This document shows, in pieces, positions 43,707 through 51,878 of a stretch of 64,000 nt of DNA. The first letter of the stretch is position 1. Each line of letters begins with the position of its first letter. Source of the stretch: Clostridia bacterium (GTDB lineage Bacteria; Bacillota; Clostridia; Saccharofermentanales; Saccharofermentanaceae). Made by a program: the position numbers and the translations under genes. The DNA is taken from the NCBI GenBank assembly GCA_016287245.1, contig JAEEWG010000009.1, positions 35,821-99,820 of the forward strand, given 5' to 3'. The notes under the pieces were generated by a model that was given only the letters and a program-made list of their open reading frames with translations, ran no database searches and had not been told where the DNA came from.

Positions 43707-46232
43707 TCATTCGTACTTCAGCTGCTCGGCGATTCTCATCTTCCGGATGTTCTTGATCGGCAACAGGACCGTAAGAACAAAGATCAGGAACAGACCCAGC
43801 AGGAATACCGATGTGGAGATCGGATCGATCGTCAAACCAAAGTTCATCTCGAGCATCTCAAGGGCCTTTTGGAAGAGTATCGTGACGACAGCGGAGAACG
43901 GAACCGCGACCGCCATCGCAAGAATGCTGGAGACCAGGGACTCGGACAAGAACGCTTTTTTCAGTTTTCCCCGGTTCATCGCTGTCGAGACCAGGACCGC
44001 GCATTCTCTTCTTCTTCCGGAGAATCCGATGATCTGGTTGCTGACGACAGCAATGAATGTCAGGAGAACTCCCATGCCGATCAGCATGTAAAGAAGTGTG
44101 ATGAGACCGGCACCTTCTGCCTTGACATCTTTCATGTAATCGTCCATCGTCTGGCAGGATTCGATCATGCATCCGGAGCGCTCCTTGATGGTAGCAATCG
44201 TACCGAGAGGATCCTCTGTGCGGATATAGCAGCGTGTCGGATGATCCTTAAAGATCTCGTTATAGTTATTGAGGCTTACGACATATACCGGAGATCCGGC
44301 TGAAAACTTTATAGTGTTGCAGTATCCGGCAAGAGTCAGTGTCTTTTTCACCTGATCCGGTCTGTCGGCGCCAAGGATCATCGGGATCTGCTCGCCGACA
44401 TGGTAGCCGAGCTTATCCGCTACGTCCTTATCCATGTAGATCTCGTCATCTTTTATCGTTTCCGGAAGGTCTTTGATCGCCTTGTTGAGCTTATAGGCAC
44501 CATCGGTTCCGATCAGAACGGCACTACGGGTAAGTTCCTTCATTTCTTTACTGCTGGCAGTTGCAAACTTATCTACATCTTCCTGTCCGAGGACGAATTG
44601 GACGCCCCAGTCGAAGCTGAAGAATTCCACATCCGTCACACCGTCGATATCCGTAAAGTAGCTGTATCTTCCGGCTTCTTCCGTAAGATTGTTGACGACG
44701 ACGTCCGCGTCGGCCGGTGCTTTGTTCACGAAGGAGATATAGGCTCCGGATAAAACGAAGAGCGTAAGTCCGATGGTGACCGCCATGGCAAAAAGACGGG
44801 CGATACCGACAGAGGATTTCTTCGTTCTTGCCTGTACGCAGGAAAAAGCAGCGATCGGGCAGTTCATCTTCTTGAGGATCTTTTCCAGAAGGATCGAGAA
44901 TCCGCGGAGGATGAACGGGAATCCCAGGAAGAGTCCGGCCACGAAGAGGACGATGGAAAGGAAGATCAGTCCGATATTTGCGACCGTCTTAGTAAGAACC
45001 AGAGCCGTTCCGGTCATGGCCAGAGCAGTGAAAAGGATCGATGCGACAAGGGTCTTTTTCGTGTACTTATAGTCAGTATCCTTGTTGTCGAAGATCAGGT
45101 CGCGGATCGAAGTCTTTGTCGCCTTGGCCAGTTCCTTGATCGGGCAGAGGCATTCGATAACGACAGAACCTATGACCACGCCGATCATGGCGATCCAGGA
45201 AACGGATCCGAGATTCATCTCAAGCTTTATGTCCGAACCGGAGTTCAGCGTGAATACGTTATTGAAGATCGGGTCTCTGGTAAGAACGTAAAGGACTGTG
45301 CCGAGAACGCCTCCGACCAGGCCGTATAATGCATTTTCAAAAAGAACGATCATCGCGGTGCTTCTCGGGGAAACGCCGAGGCTTCGAAGTGTTCCGACGG
45401 TACCCATGCGTTCGACCATGATCCTTTCGGAAAGGGAGATCGTGACGAAGATCACGAGCATCAGGCAGATCATGAAAAGGATCGCAAACAGGCTTGTGAT
45501 CGAATTGATCTGGGAAGTGACCATCTCGCCGTTAATAAGGTCTTCCAAAACGACGCCCTGGGTCTTCTCTTCCATCATCTCGCAGAATTCACCGGTCTTA
45601 TCGCGGTCATGTACGTGCACGTAGGCACCGTTATAGACCATCTCCTCATCATTAAGGAGCGTCTTAAATCCGTTGACGTTCACAGCCACGGTATACTTCG
45701 AAGAAAGGACACCTTTATAAGAAAGGATCGACTTTACCGTATATGCGTGCGGCTGCCCATTAAGATCGTTAAGCTCGATCGTATCTCCGATCTTAAGTCC
45801 CAGCTCTTCCGAAAGCGCCTTCGGGATGGCTGCTTCATTATCGGAAAGCTCTATATCCGAAGCGAAAAGATCCATCTTTACGGCATCGGAGATGCTGGCT
45901 CCGTATACGAGGATGCTCTTCTCGTTAAAGTACTGATATGTCGTGTTTCCCGGGACATTGAATGTCGTGCTGTTGGCACTGATCAAAGTCTTATCGTGTG
46001 CCGGAAGGCCTTCAAAATCGGAATCTTTCAGATCGATCGCTGAGGTGACCATTACATTACTGTCGCCGAACATCGAAAGGAATGCAGATTCCAGGACATT
46101 TCTTATCGAGTTGCTCATATCGAAGGTCATCATGCCGGCAAACGAGCAGATCAGGATGCAAAGGATCAGCATGAATGCCCGAAACGGCTTTGAGAACATA
46201 TTCTTGAGTGTGTGTTTAAAAATTACTCCCAT
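43707..46232 (-). CDS. FtsX-type ABC transporter permease
   Basis: An 841-residue membrane protein. An N-terminal helix (about 20-40) and a large extracellular domain are followed by three helices (about 245-345), then a repeat of the same scheme with a helix near 480 and three helices (about 700-825). This is the doubled FtsX/MacB fold. It is the partner of the ATPase 50 bases downstream. AGGTG precedes the start. Confidence 0.9.
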   Translation of the reverse strand: MGVIFKHTLKNMFSKPFRAFMLILCILICSFAGMMTFDMSNSIRNVLESAFLSMFGDSNVMVTSAIDLKDSDFEGLPAHDKTLISANSTTFNVPGNTTYQYFNEKSILVYGASISDAVKMDLFASDIELSDNEAAIPKALSEELGLKIGDTIELNDLNGQPHAYTVKSILSYKGVLSSKYTVAVNVNGFKTLLNDEEMVYNGAYVHVHDRDKTGEFCEMMEEKTQGVVLEDLINGEMVTSQINSITSLFAILFMICLMLVIFVTISLSERIMVERMGTVGTLRSLGVSPRSTAMIVLFENALYGLVGGVLGTVLYVLTRDPIFNNVFTLNSGSDIKLEMNLGSVSWIAMIGVVIGSVVIECLCPIKELAKATKTSIRDLIFDNKDTDYKYTKKTLVASILFTALAMTGTALVLTKTVANIGLIFLSIVLFVAGLFLGFPFILRGFSILLEKILKKMNCPIAAFSCVQARTKKSSVGIARLFAMAVTIGLTLFVLSGAYISFVNKAPADADVVVNNLTEEAGRYSYFTDIDGVTDVEFFSFDWGVQFVLGQEDVDKFATASSKEMKELTRSAVLIGTDGAYKLNKAIKDLPETIKDDEIYMDKDVADKLGYHVGEQIPMILGADRPDQVKKTLTLAGYCNTIKFSAGSPVYVVSLNNYNEIFKDHPTRCYIRTEDPLGTIATIKERSGCMIESCQTMDDYMKDVKAEGAGLITLLYMLIGMGVLLTFIAVVSNQIIGFSGRRRECAVLVSTAMNRGKLKKAFLSESLVSSILAMAVAVPFSAVVTILFQKALEMLEMNFGLTIDPISTSVFLLGLFLIFVLTVLLPIKNIRKMRIAEQLKYE

Positions 46233-46357
46233 TATCTTTCACCTATTTTTAGACAAAGCTACCGCCAGCGCTGGGAAAATCGGCTTTTTCAGCGCACTTT
46301 CAGTCTCTTTTTTGTGTCTTTTGAAACTAACTTATTTTACTGTCGTTTTCTTATGCC

Positions 46358-47263
46358 TTACTTGTTTGTGATGTCGATGGAACCGGCAGAGATATCAGCG
46401 GAAAGGATGATGTCGTAGCCATCTTTCATGGTGAACTCATCACCGCGCTTTTCTCCGTTGATCGTAGCAGATCCGGCCGACAGGTCAAAATCATAACCGA
46501 TCTTCTGGCCTTCTACGAAGACGATTTCTACGGAGCCGGCCGAGAGATCCATAGCCAGGTCATCAAGGAGGATCAGTCCTGTGGCATCAAAGGAACCAGC
46601 GGACATATCCACTTTACCGCCACCGATGGTGCAGTTTCTTAAGGTTACATCACCTGCAGACAGATCGAATTCTGTGTAGCCGAACTCGCAGTCATCTGCA
46701 TCAAAGTCACCGGCGGACATATCTACTTCGATATCGCCCTTTACATTCTTAATGTCTGCTTCACCGGCGGAAAGGTCAACGATGAGCTTTTCACAGGTAA
46801 ACCCGTTTTCGATCTTTACGTCACCAGCGGAGGAATCAAGATCTACGAGACCGAATTCAGCCCCCTTCGGATAGTAAACATATACATAGAGGTCTTCTTT
46901 CGAGAAGTTGAAAAAATTCAGATTGATGTCGAACTTTCTTCTGTTGGTGTTGATGTTCAGTGTTCCGTCTTCCGATTCACAGATCACTTCGACGGAGCGG
47001 ATCCTGTATTCTACGGCATATTCATCGCTCTCGACGAAGATGATATCTGAATCCGGCACATTGATCTTAATATTCGAAAAATCATCTACGACAGTCTTTT
47101 TCATCTCGATGATCTTTCCTTCAGAATCGAGGTGGAAACCATGATCGTAGTACATGCGGATCGGCTTTCCTTTATTAGCGATCCCACCGATCACTGTCAG
47201 TGCAATTCCGGCAGAGAGCGAGATCCCTGCAACGATAAGTGATACTTTAGCAAATGTCTTCAT
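46358..47263 (-). CDS. DUF4097 beta-helix protein with N-terminal membrane anchor
   Basis: A 301-residue protein with one N-terminal transmembrane helix (6-28) and a right-handed beta-helix or solenoid made of repeating DLSAG/DMSAG units (seven or eight between about 160 and 300). DUF4097 proteins such as LiaG lie outside the membrane and are linked to envelope stress regulation; the molecular role is not known. AAGGAG precedes the start. It is the third gene of the PadR unit. Confidence 0.88.
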   Translation of the reverse strand: MKTFAKVSLIVAGISLSAGIALTVIGGIANKGKPIRMYYDHGFHLDSEGKIIEMKKTVVDDFSNIKINVPDSDIIFVESDEYAVEYRIRSVEVICESEDGTLNINTNRRKFDINLNFFNFSKEDLYVYVYYPKGAEFGLVDLDSSAGDVKIENGFTCEKLIVDLSAGEADIKNVKGDIEVDMSAGDFDADDCEFGYTEFDLSAGDVTLRNCTIGGGKVDMSAGSFDATGLILLDDLAMDLSAGSVEIVFVEGQKIGYDFDLSAGSATINGEKRGDEFTMKDGYDIILSADISAGSIDITNK

Positions 47264-47280
47264 ATGTGTTTCTCCTTATA

Positions 47281-48063
47281 TTAAGCGACAGCGTTCTTCG
47301 CCTTATTCTTCTTATTCTTCTTGTGTACGAACCTGGAAAGTCCCTTAGCAAGGCCATGTGCAGTTCCGCGGATCAGTGCGATCGAACCGACTGCGAAGAA
47401 GATGCCGAGTCCGAAGCTGCAAAGGCCGGATCCGAGGATCACGATGGCGGCGATCGGGTTTAAGAAGAATGCGATGATCCCGAATACGATCGTACCGAAT
47501 CCTGCGGCGATCATAGCGATTCCGGAAGCCAGGAATGCGATATAGACGATAAACATAACAAAGATCAATGTCAAAGCCACGATCAGAAGTGCGAAGATCA
47601 CCGGGGAAAGAGGCAGTGCGAAGATCGCTGCGAGAACGATCATGAGTGTCTTCAATGCCGAAGTCTTCTCTTCCTTTGTTTCCTGCTGCTGATACTGTGG
47701 AGCCGGCTGAGGCTGGACTCCGGGTGCTGCCTGATAAGCTGCTGTATTTGCGTCAAAAGCCTGAGTTGTATTTGTGTCGTATCCGGAAGCTACCGGCATC
47801 GGTGTTACGACCGGCAGAGCCTGAACCGGAGTAGGTTCTGCGGAAGATGCGATGCTCTCTTCATATTTTCTGTCAACGACGTCGACTAATATCTTCTTGG
47901 CAAGGATCTTCGGCTCACCTAATTCCTCGATCACTTTTGCCTCGTTTTCAATACCGGCGTCTTCGAAGTATTCTTCATAAAACTCGATCGCTTCATCCCG
48001 ATCGGACTGTGGAAGGATCTTCAGTGCTTTTCTCAGATCCTGTAAGTACGTTTCCTTATTCAT
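47281..48063 (-). CDS. DUF1700 membrane protein
   Basis: A 260-residue protein. The N-terminal domain (1-60: YLQDLRKALKILPQSDRDEA, EYFEDAG, LGEPKILAK) is the hallmark of DUF1700. A Pro/Gln-rich linker precedes three or four helices (about 140-235) and a basic tail. DUF1700 genes regularly sit between PadR regulators and DUF4097 genes. It is translationally coupled to padR by an ATGA overlap with AGGAGGGG upstream. Confidence 0.88.
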   Translation of the reverse strand: MNKETYLQDLRKALKILPQSDRDEAIEFYEEYFEDAGIENEAKVIEELGEPKILAKKILVDVVDRKYEESIASSAEPTPVQALPVVTPMPVASGYDTNTTQAFDANTAAYQAAPGVQPQPAPQYQQQETKEEKTSALKTLMIVLAAIFALPLSPVIFALLIVALTLIFVMFIVYIAFLASGIAMIAAGFGTIVFGIIAFFLNPIAAIVILGSGLCSFGLGIFFAVGSIALIRGTAHGLAKGLSRFVHKKNKKNKAKNAVA

Positions 48064-48374
48064 GTGTTATCCCCTCCTAATAATGAATCCACAGACTCTT
48101 TGTATTTGTTCCACTCTTCTGTGTAGTACTTGTAGAGCTCCCGCCCTCGGTCTGTAATTCGGTAATATCTTCGGTTACGGCCCTGATAAGGCTCGTCGTA
48201 AGTCTCAAGTGCAAAGTCCTTCTGGAGCCTGCGCAGGACCGGATACAGTGTCGACTCTGAGATATCCAGTACCGTCTTGACCTGCTGCGTAAGTGTATAC
48301 CCGTACGCATCACCTTTGGACAAGACCGAAAGTACACAAGCATCCAATAATGTTGAACCTAATTGGAATAGCAT
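48060..48374 (-). CDS. PadR-family transcriptional repressor
   Basis: A 104-residue winged-helix protein: LLDACVLSVLSKGDAYGYTL, LYPVLRRLQ and the C-terminal dimer helix. PadR proteins are usually autorepressors that release DNA upon binding a small molecule or lipid-active drug. AAAGGAG precedes the start. The promoter in front has a perfect palindrome over its -10 that is the likely binding site. Confidence 0.93.
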   Translation of the reverse strand: MLFQLGSTLLDACVLSVLSKGDAYGYTLTQQVKTVLDISESTLYPVLRRLQKDFALETYDEPYQGRNRRYYRITDRGRELYKYYTEEWNKYKESVDSLLGGDNT

Positions 48375-48406
48375 ACTATTTCTCCTTTCATATTGTATCG
48401 TTGGCT

Positions 48407-48437
48407 ATATTATACGGCGTATAATATTGGATGTCAA
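48407..48437 (-). promoter_or_regulatory. Consensus promoter with PadR operator
   Basis: Minus-strand TTGACA (48432-48437), exactly 17 bases, then TATAAT (48409-48414): both hexamers match the consensus fully. The palindrome ATATTATAC/GTATAATAT (48407-48415 with 48419-48427, three bases between) covers the -10 and half the spacer. Repressor binding here would block polymerase. Confidence 0.8.
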
Positions 48438-48448
48438 CACAATATGCC

Positions 48449-48466
48449 GGATTTTTCTAAAAATCC
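48449..48466. repeat. Perfect 8-bp inverted repeat behind the PadR promoter
   Basis: GGATTTTT (48449-48456) mirrors AAAAATCC (48459-48466). It lies 11 bases upstream of the -35 and could be a second regulatory site. The rest of 48467-48640 shows no gene. Confidence 0.35.
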
Positions 48467-48641
48467 TTCTACGCACTGAAAACATTACGTTTGCGCCTCC
48501 TTTCAGCATATTCATTCTATTCTTTTTCTAAAGAAAATGCTTGAATTATCCCTTATATGATCCTTAATTATTTCTTAAAATGACCTCTTCTTCTCTCCTG
48601 ATCTTTATGAAGATAACGATAGAGATTAGCGCAATGGTATA

Positions 48642-48670
48642 TTGTTCTGTTCTCTCTTTTTTGCTACAAT
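48642..48670 (+). promoter_or_regulatory. Promoter of the second MATE gene
   Basis: TTGTTC (48642-48647), 17 bases, then TACAAT (48665-48670) with TGC before it. AAGG lies about 27 bases downstream. Confidence 0.5.
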
Positions 48671-48711
48671 GCTCAAACTGAAGTTTCTACTATATAAGGT
48701 AATAGACATAT

Positions 48712-50088
48712 ATGAATGCTTTTAAGAATGACAAACAATTATATAAGAAACTCCTTCTGATCGCCGTCCCCATGATGGTGCAGAATGGTATTTCGAATTT
48801 CGTAAACCTTCTCGACAACTTAATGATCGGTAAGGTCGGTACGAACGCACTCTCCGGTGTGGCGATCGCCAACCAGCTGATCTTCGTCTTCTATCTTATG
48901 ATCTTCGGTGCGACTGCAGGTGTCGGCATCTTCACGGCACAGTATCACGGAAAAGGCGACACGAAAGGCATCCAATATACTTTCCGTTATAAGATCGTAT
49001 CCAATGTCATCATCGCTTCTCTGGCGACAGTCGCGCTCGCGTTTTCTTCGCGCTTTCTTATCAACCTGTTCCTCTTAGGCGAAGGTAACCCTGCAGATGC
49101 GGCCGAATCGCTTTCTATCGGTGTCGATTATATGCGCATCATCTTAATAAGCCTGATTCCTATCGGTCTTACCCAGGCCTATGCGGGAACGCTCAAGGAT
49201 CTCGGCCGGACCAAAGTTCCGATGATCGCTTCGCTTTGTGCGATCGTAGTCAACCTCATCGGAAACTTTATCCTGATCTACGGTTACTTCGGGTTCCCGG
49301 CATTAGGTGCCACAGGTGCCGCGATCGCGACCGTCATCTCCCGTTTCGTGGAGCTTGGGATACTGATCGTCCATACAGGAAAACACCCGGATCTCTATCC
49401 TTTCATCAGCGGAGCCTTTTCCGACTTTAAGATCCCGAAGGATCTGGCTTTTAAGTTTTTCCGGAAAGCTCTGCCGCTGATGGCAAACGAGACCCTCTGG
49501 TCACTTGGCGTTACGACGATCAACCAGTGCTATTCCTACAGAAGCCTTGATTCCGTCGCCGCACTAAATATCGAGTCGACGATCTGGAACCTGATGGGCG
49601 TGGCCTTTATCGCGATGGGGGAAGCCGTCGGTATCGTTATGGGACATAAACTCGGCAGAGGCGAACTTTCGACCGCGCATGACAGCGCCACGAAGATGCG
49701 AAGATTTACCGTACTCTGCGGTATCGTCTTCGGCGTTCTCATGATCGCTGTCTCCCCGTTCTTCCCGCTTCTTTATAACACGACCGACTTTATCCGGAAC
49801 ATGGCTTCGGGATTCATCATGATCTGCGGTTTCACCATGCCGCTCATTGCCTTTAACCATGCTTCCTACTTCATCATAAGGGCGGGCGGAAATACCATCA
49901 TCACTGTCCTTTTCGACAGTCTCTACACATGGTGCATCGCGGTGGTTGCCGCCTTCTTCATGAGCCACTACACGACACTCAACGTCACGCTCATGTTCGG
50001 CATCGTCCAATCGCTCGAGCTGCTGAAATGCTTCGTTGCCTTCGGCATGGTCCGCTCGAACATCTGGGTCAGGAATATCGTAAAATAA
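48712..50088 (+). CDS. MATE-family efflux transporter (second copy)
   Basis: A 458-residue protein with about 12 helices. The first helix carries the MATE pattern IAVPMMVQNGISNFVNLLDN, and PALGATGAAIATVISR follows the sixth. The ribosome site AAGG is 12 bases from the ATG, a long spacing. It is followed by a strong terminator. Substrate unknown. Confidence 0.92.
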   Translation: MNAFKNDKQLYKKLLLIAVPMMVQNGISNFVNLLDNLMIGKVGTNALSGVAIANQLIFVFYLMIFGATAGVGIFTAQYHGKGDTKGIQYTFRYKIVSNVIIASLATVALAFSSRFLINLFLLGEGNPADAAESLSIGVDYMRIILISLIPIGLTQAYAGTLKDLGRTKVPMIASLCAIVVNLIGNFILIYGYFGFPALGATGAAIATVISRFVELGILIVHTGKHPDLYPFISGAFSDFKIPKDLAFKFFRKALPLMANETLWSLGVTTINQCYSYRSLDSVAALNIESTIWNLMGVAFIAMGEAVGIVMGHKLGRGELSTAHDSATKMRRFTVLCGIVFGVLMIAVSPFFPLLYNTTDFIRNMASGFIMICGFTMPLIAFNHASYFIIRAGGNTIITVLFDSLYTWCIAVVAAFFMSHYTTLNVTLMFGIVQSLELLKCFVAFGMVRSNIWVRNIVK

Positions 50089-50114
50089 GGAATTCCGATT
50101 TCGATTCCAAACAA

Positions 50115-50151
50115 AAAGGAGATGCCGTTTTGAGCATCTCCTTTCTTTTTT
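50115..50151 (+). terminator. Terminator of the second MATE gene
   Basis: An 11-pair perfect stem (50115-50125 with 50134-50144) with an eight-base loop, then CTTTTTT. It also lies close to the stop of the convergent rsfS gene. Confidence 0.85.
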
Positions 50152-50166
50152 CTTCTTGAAAAGATC

Positions 50167-50505
50167 TTATCCTTCGACCTTCTTCATCGCCCAGAGCTTT
50201 TCGAGGTTATAGTTCGAACGCTCTTCCGGATGGAAGACATGTACGACGACATCTTTATAGTCGAGGAGGATCCAGCGGCCGGACTCTCTGCCTTCGATGT
50301 GGTCAGGGGTGATCTCATAGTCGCGCTTTAACATATACTCGACTTCGTCCGCCAGCGCCTTGATGTGTGTGGACGAGGTACCGGAGCAGATCACGAAATA
50401 GTCTGCCAGCACGGTCTTTTCTGCTACAGGGATCAGTTCGATGTCTACGCCTTTTTTGTTCTCCAGGATCTCTACGATCTTATCCGCCAGTTCTTTGATC
50501 TCCAT
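50167..50505 (-). CDS. rsfS: Ribosome silencing factor RsfS
   Basis: A 112-residue protein of the RsfS/Iojap family. It binds ribosomal protein uL14 and blocks subunit joining when nutrients are scarce. Conserved segments: the VLADYFVICSGTS strand, HIEGRESGRWILLDY and the late HVFHPEER. The ATG at 50505 is six bases after GGAGG; one at 50511 touches it. It lies 73 bases downstream of nadD-yqeK, as in many Firmicutes, and has a possible own TATAAT (50537-50542). Confidence 0.95.
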   Translation of the reverse strand: MEIKELADKIVEILENKKGVDIELIPVAEKTVLADYFVICSGTSSTHIKALADEVEYMLKRDYEITPDHIEGRESGRWILLDYKDVVVHVFHPEERSNYNLEKLWAMKKVEG

Positions 50506-50578
50506 CTTCATCCTCCGAAGTGATTATTATAGTTTTATTATACACATTTTTCTTTCTGCGCAAGAAGGACTTTTCTAT

Positions 50579-51763
50579 CTATTTTCGGTGCGCCAGGAGA
50601 TACTTTAGGGACTTTTTGGTGTCCTCGTGGATCTCCTGCCCTTTTGCCGCAAAGCTTTCTCTGATGGCACAGTAGCACTCGATGAGCGCGCCGTCCAGAT
50701 CCGTTTCGGCCAGTCTTCTGATCTCCGTTAGGTCATCGTAATGGCGTGCCGGCTCCACCTTATCTGCCAGATACACGATCTTGTCGGTCATGGTCATGAC
50801 TTCTCTTCCGATCGTATGGAACTGGATCGCATCTAAGACCTCCTGGTCCTCGACTCCGTAGTGCTCCCTGGCATACACGGCGCCGGCCGGAGAATGCAGG
50901 ATCTGCTTTCCCGGGATATATCCGTGGATGATCTTGGCCGAAAGCGCGATCTGCTCGTCTTCCGGAAGCTCCTTGGCGCAGTCGTGAAGAAGCGCGGCAA
51001 GTGCGCACTTATCAGGATCCGCACCGAATCTCACGGCATATCTTGTCGCAAGCACGCAGACATTGATGCTGTGAAGGAGACGTTTCCCGCTCATCTCATG
51101 GAAAAGCGTGAAGCAGTGCTTCATTAAGGTCTTATACATCTCGTCTGAGACGTGCATGAGCGGCGAATCCTCGCAGTAAAGTCCATGATTTTCGATAAAC
51201 TCTTTCACAGCCTGCGGCACATTATCGAACTTTCCGTCGGAGCGAAGCTTACTGCTTGCGACCTCAACGCCATCGATCTTAAAGAACTTGACATTCGTAT
51301 CGAAAACTTCTTCAAGATGCGATGCTTCGTTCTTCGCCTGTCCCTCGTCGATCCCGGGGCGAAGGGCGCAAAGAAGCGTGGCCTGTTCCAGGATCTCCTT
51401 CGGCTTATACCAGGATTCAAACTCGAAAAGGATATCCGAGCCGCACATCAAAAAGAGCTCGTCTTTTTCGGATACGACTTTCTTTTTCCGGAGATTCTTT
51501 AATGTGGTCACGGTATAGCTCGGCTCGCCGAAGACCTGCTCGATATCGCAGACCTCGCAGTCCGGCTCGTCTTTCAGCGCGGCCCTGACCATATAGTATC
51601 GGTAAGGAGATAGCGTGACTTTTCTCGCGGGCTTAAAGCACGGCATACCTGTGGGGATCACGATGACCCGGTCGACCTTTTTACTTTTCAGAGCGCCTCG
51701 TATCATGGAAAGGTGTCCGTTGTGAAATGGGTCGAATGCTCCGCCGTAGATGCCGATCTTCAA
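50579..51763 (-). CDS. nadD: Fused NadD (nicotinate-nucleotide adenylyltransferase) and YqeK HD phosphohydrolase
   Basis: A 394-residue bifunctional protein. Residues 1-200 are NadD: GGAFDPFHNGH (7-17) and the SSxxR-type motif at about 169-174; it makes deamido-NAD from nicotinate mononucleotide and ATP. Residues 210-390 are YqeK, an HD hydrolase that cleaves Ap4A symmetrically (H231, H260, D261, D334). These are usually separate neighbouring genes; here they are one reading frame. The start at 51763 has AAGAACTTGAAG-like purines and no strong ribosome site. Confidence 0.93.
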   Translation of the reverse strand: MKIGIYGGAFDPFHNGHLSMIRGALKSKKVDRVIVIPTGMPCFKPARKVTLSPYRYYMVRAALKDEPDCEVCDIEQVFGEPSYTVTTLKNLRKKKVVSEKDELFLMCGSDILFEFESWYKPKEILEQATLLCALRPGIDEGQAKNEASHLEEVFDTNVKFFKIDGVEVASSKLRSDGKFDNVPQAVKEFIENHGLYCEDSPLMHVSDEMYKTLMKHCFTLFHEMSGKRLLHSINVCVLATRYAVRFGADPDKCALAALLHDCAKELPEDEQIALSAKIIHGYIPGKQILHSPAGAVYAREHYGVEDQEVLDAIQFHTIGREVMTMTDKIVYLADKVEPARHYDDLTEIRRLAETDLDGALIECYCAIRESFAAKGQEIHEDTKKSLKYLLAHRK

Positions 51764-51793
51764 GTTCTTTTTCTCCTTCTGTCTTCATTTGAA

Positions 51794-51818
51794 AAGGACT
51801 TCTCTTTTCGAAGTCCTT
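51794..51818 (-). terminator. Terminator after the zinc-ribbon membrane protein gene
   Basis: A nine-pair stem (51810-51818 with 51794-51802), followed on the minus strand by TTTTC. It separates this gene from nadD-yqeK. Confidence 0.65.
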
Positions 51819-51878
51819 ATTCATTATACTACTTTTCCCAGCCGCCGAAAGGATGCGTGAGTATAAAGTCTTTCCCGC

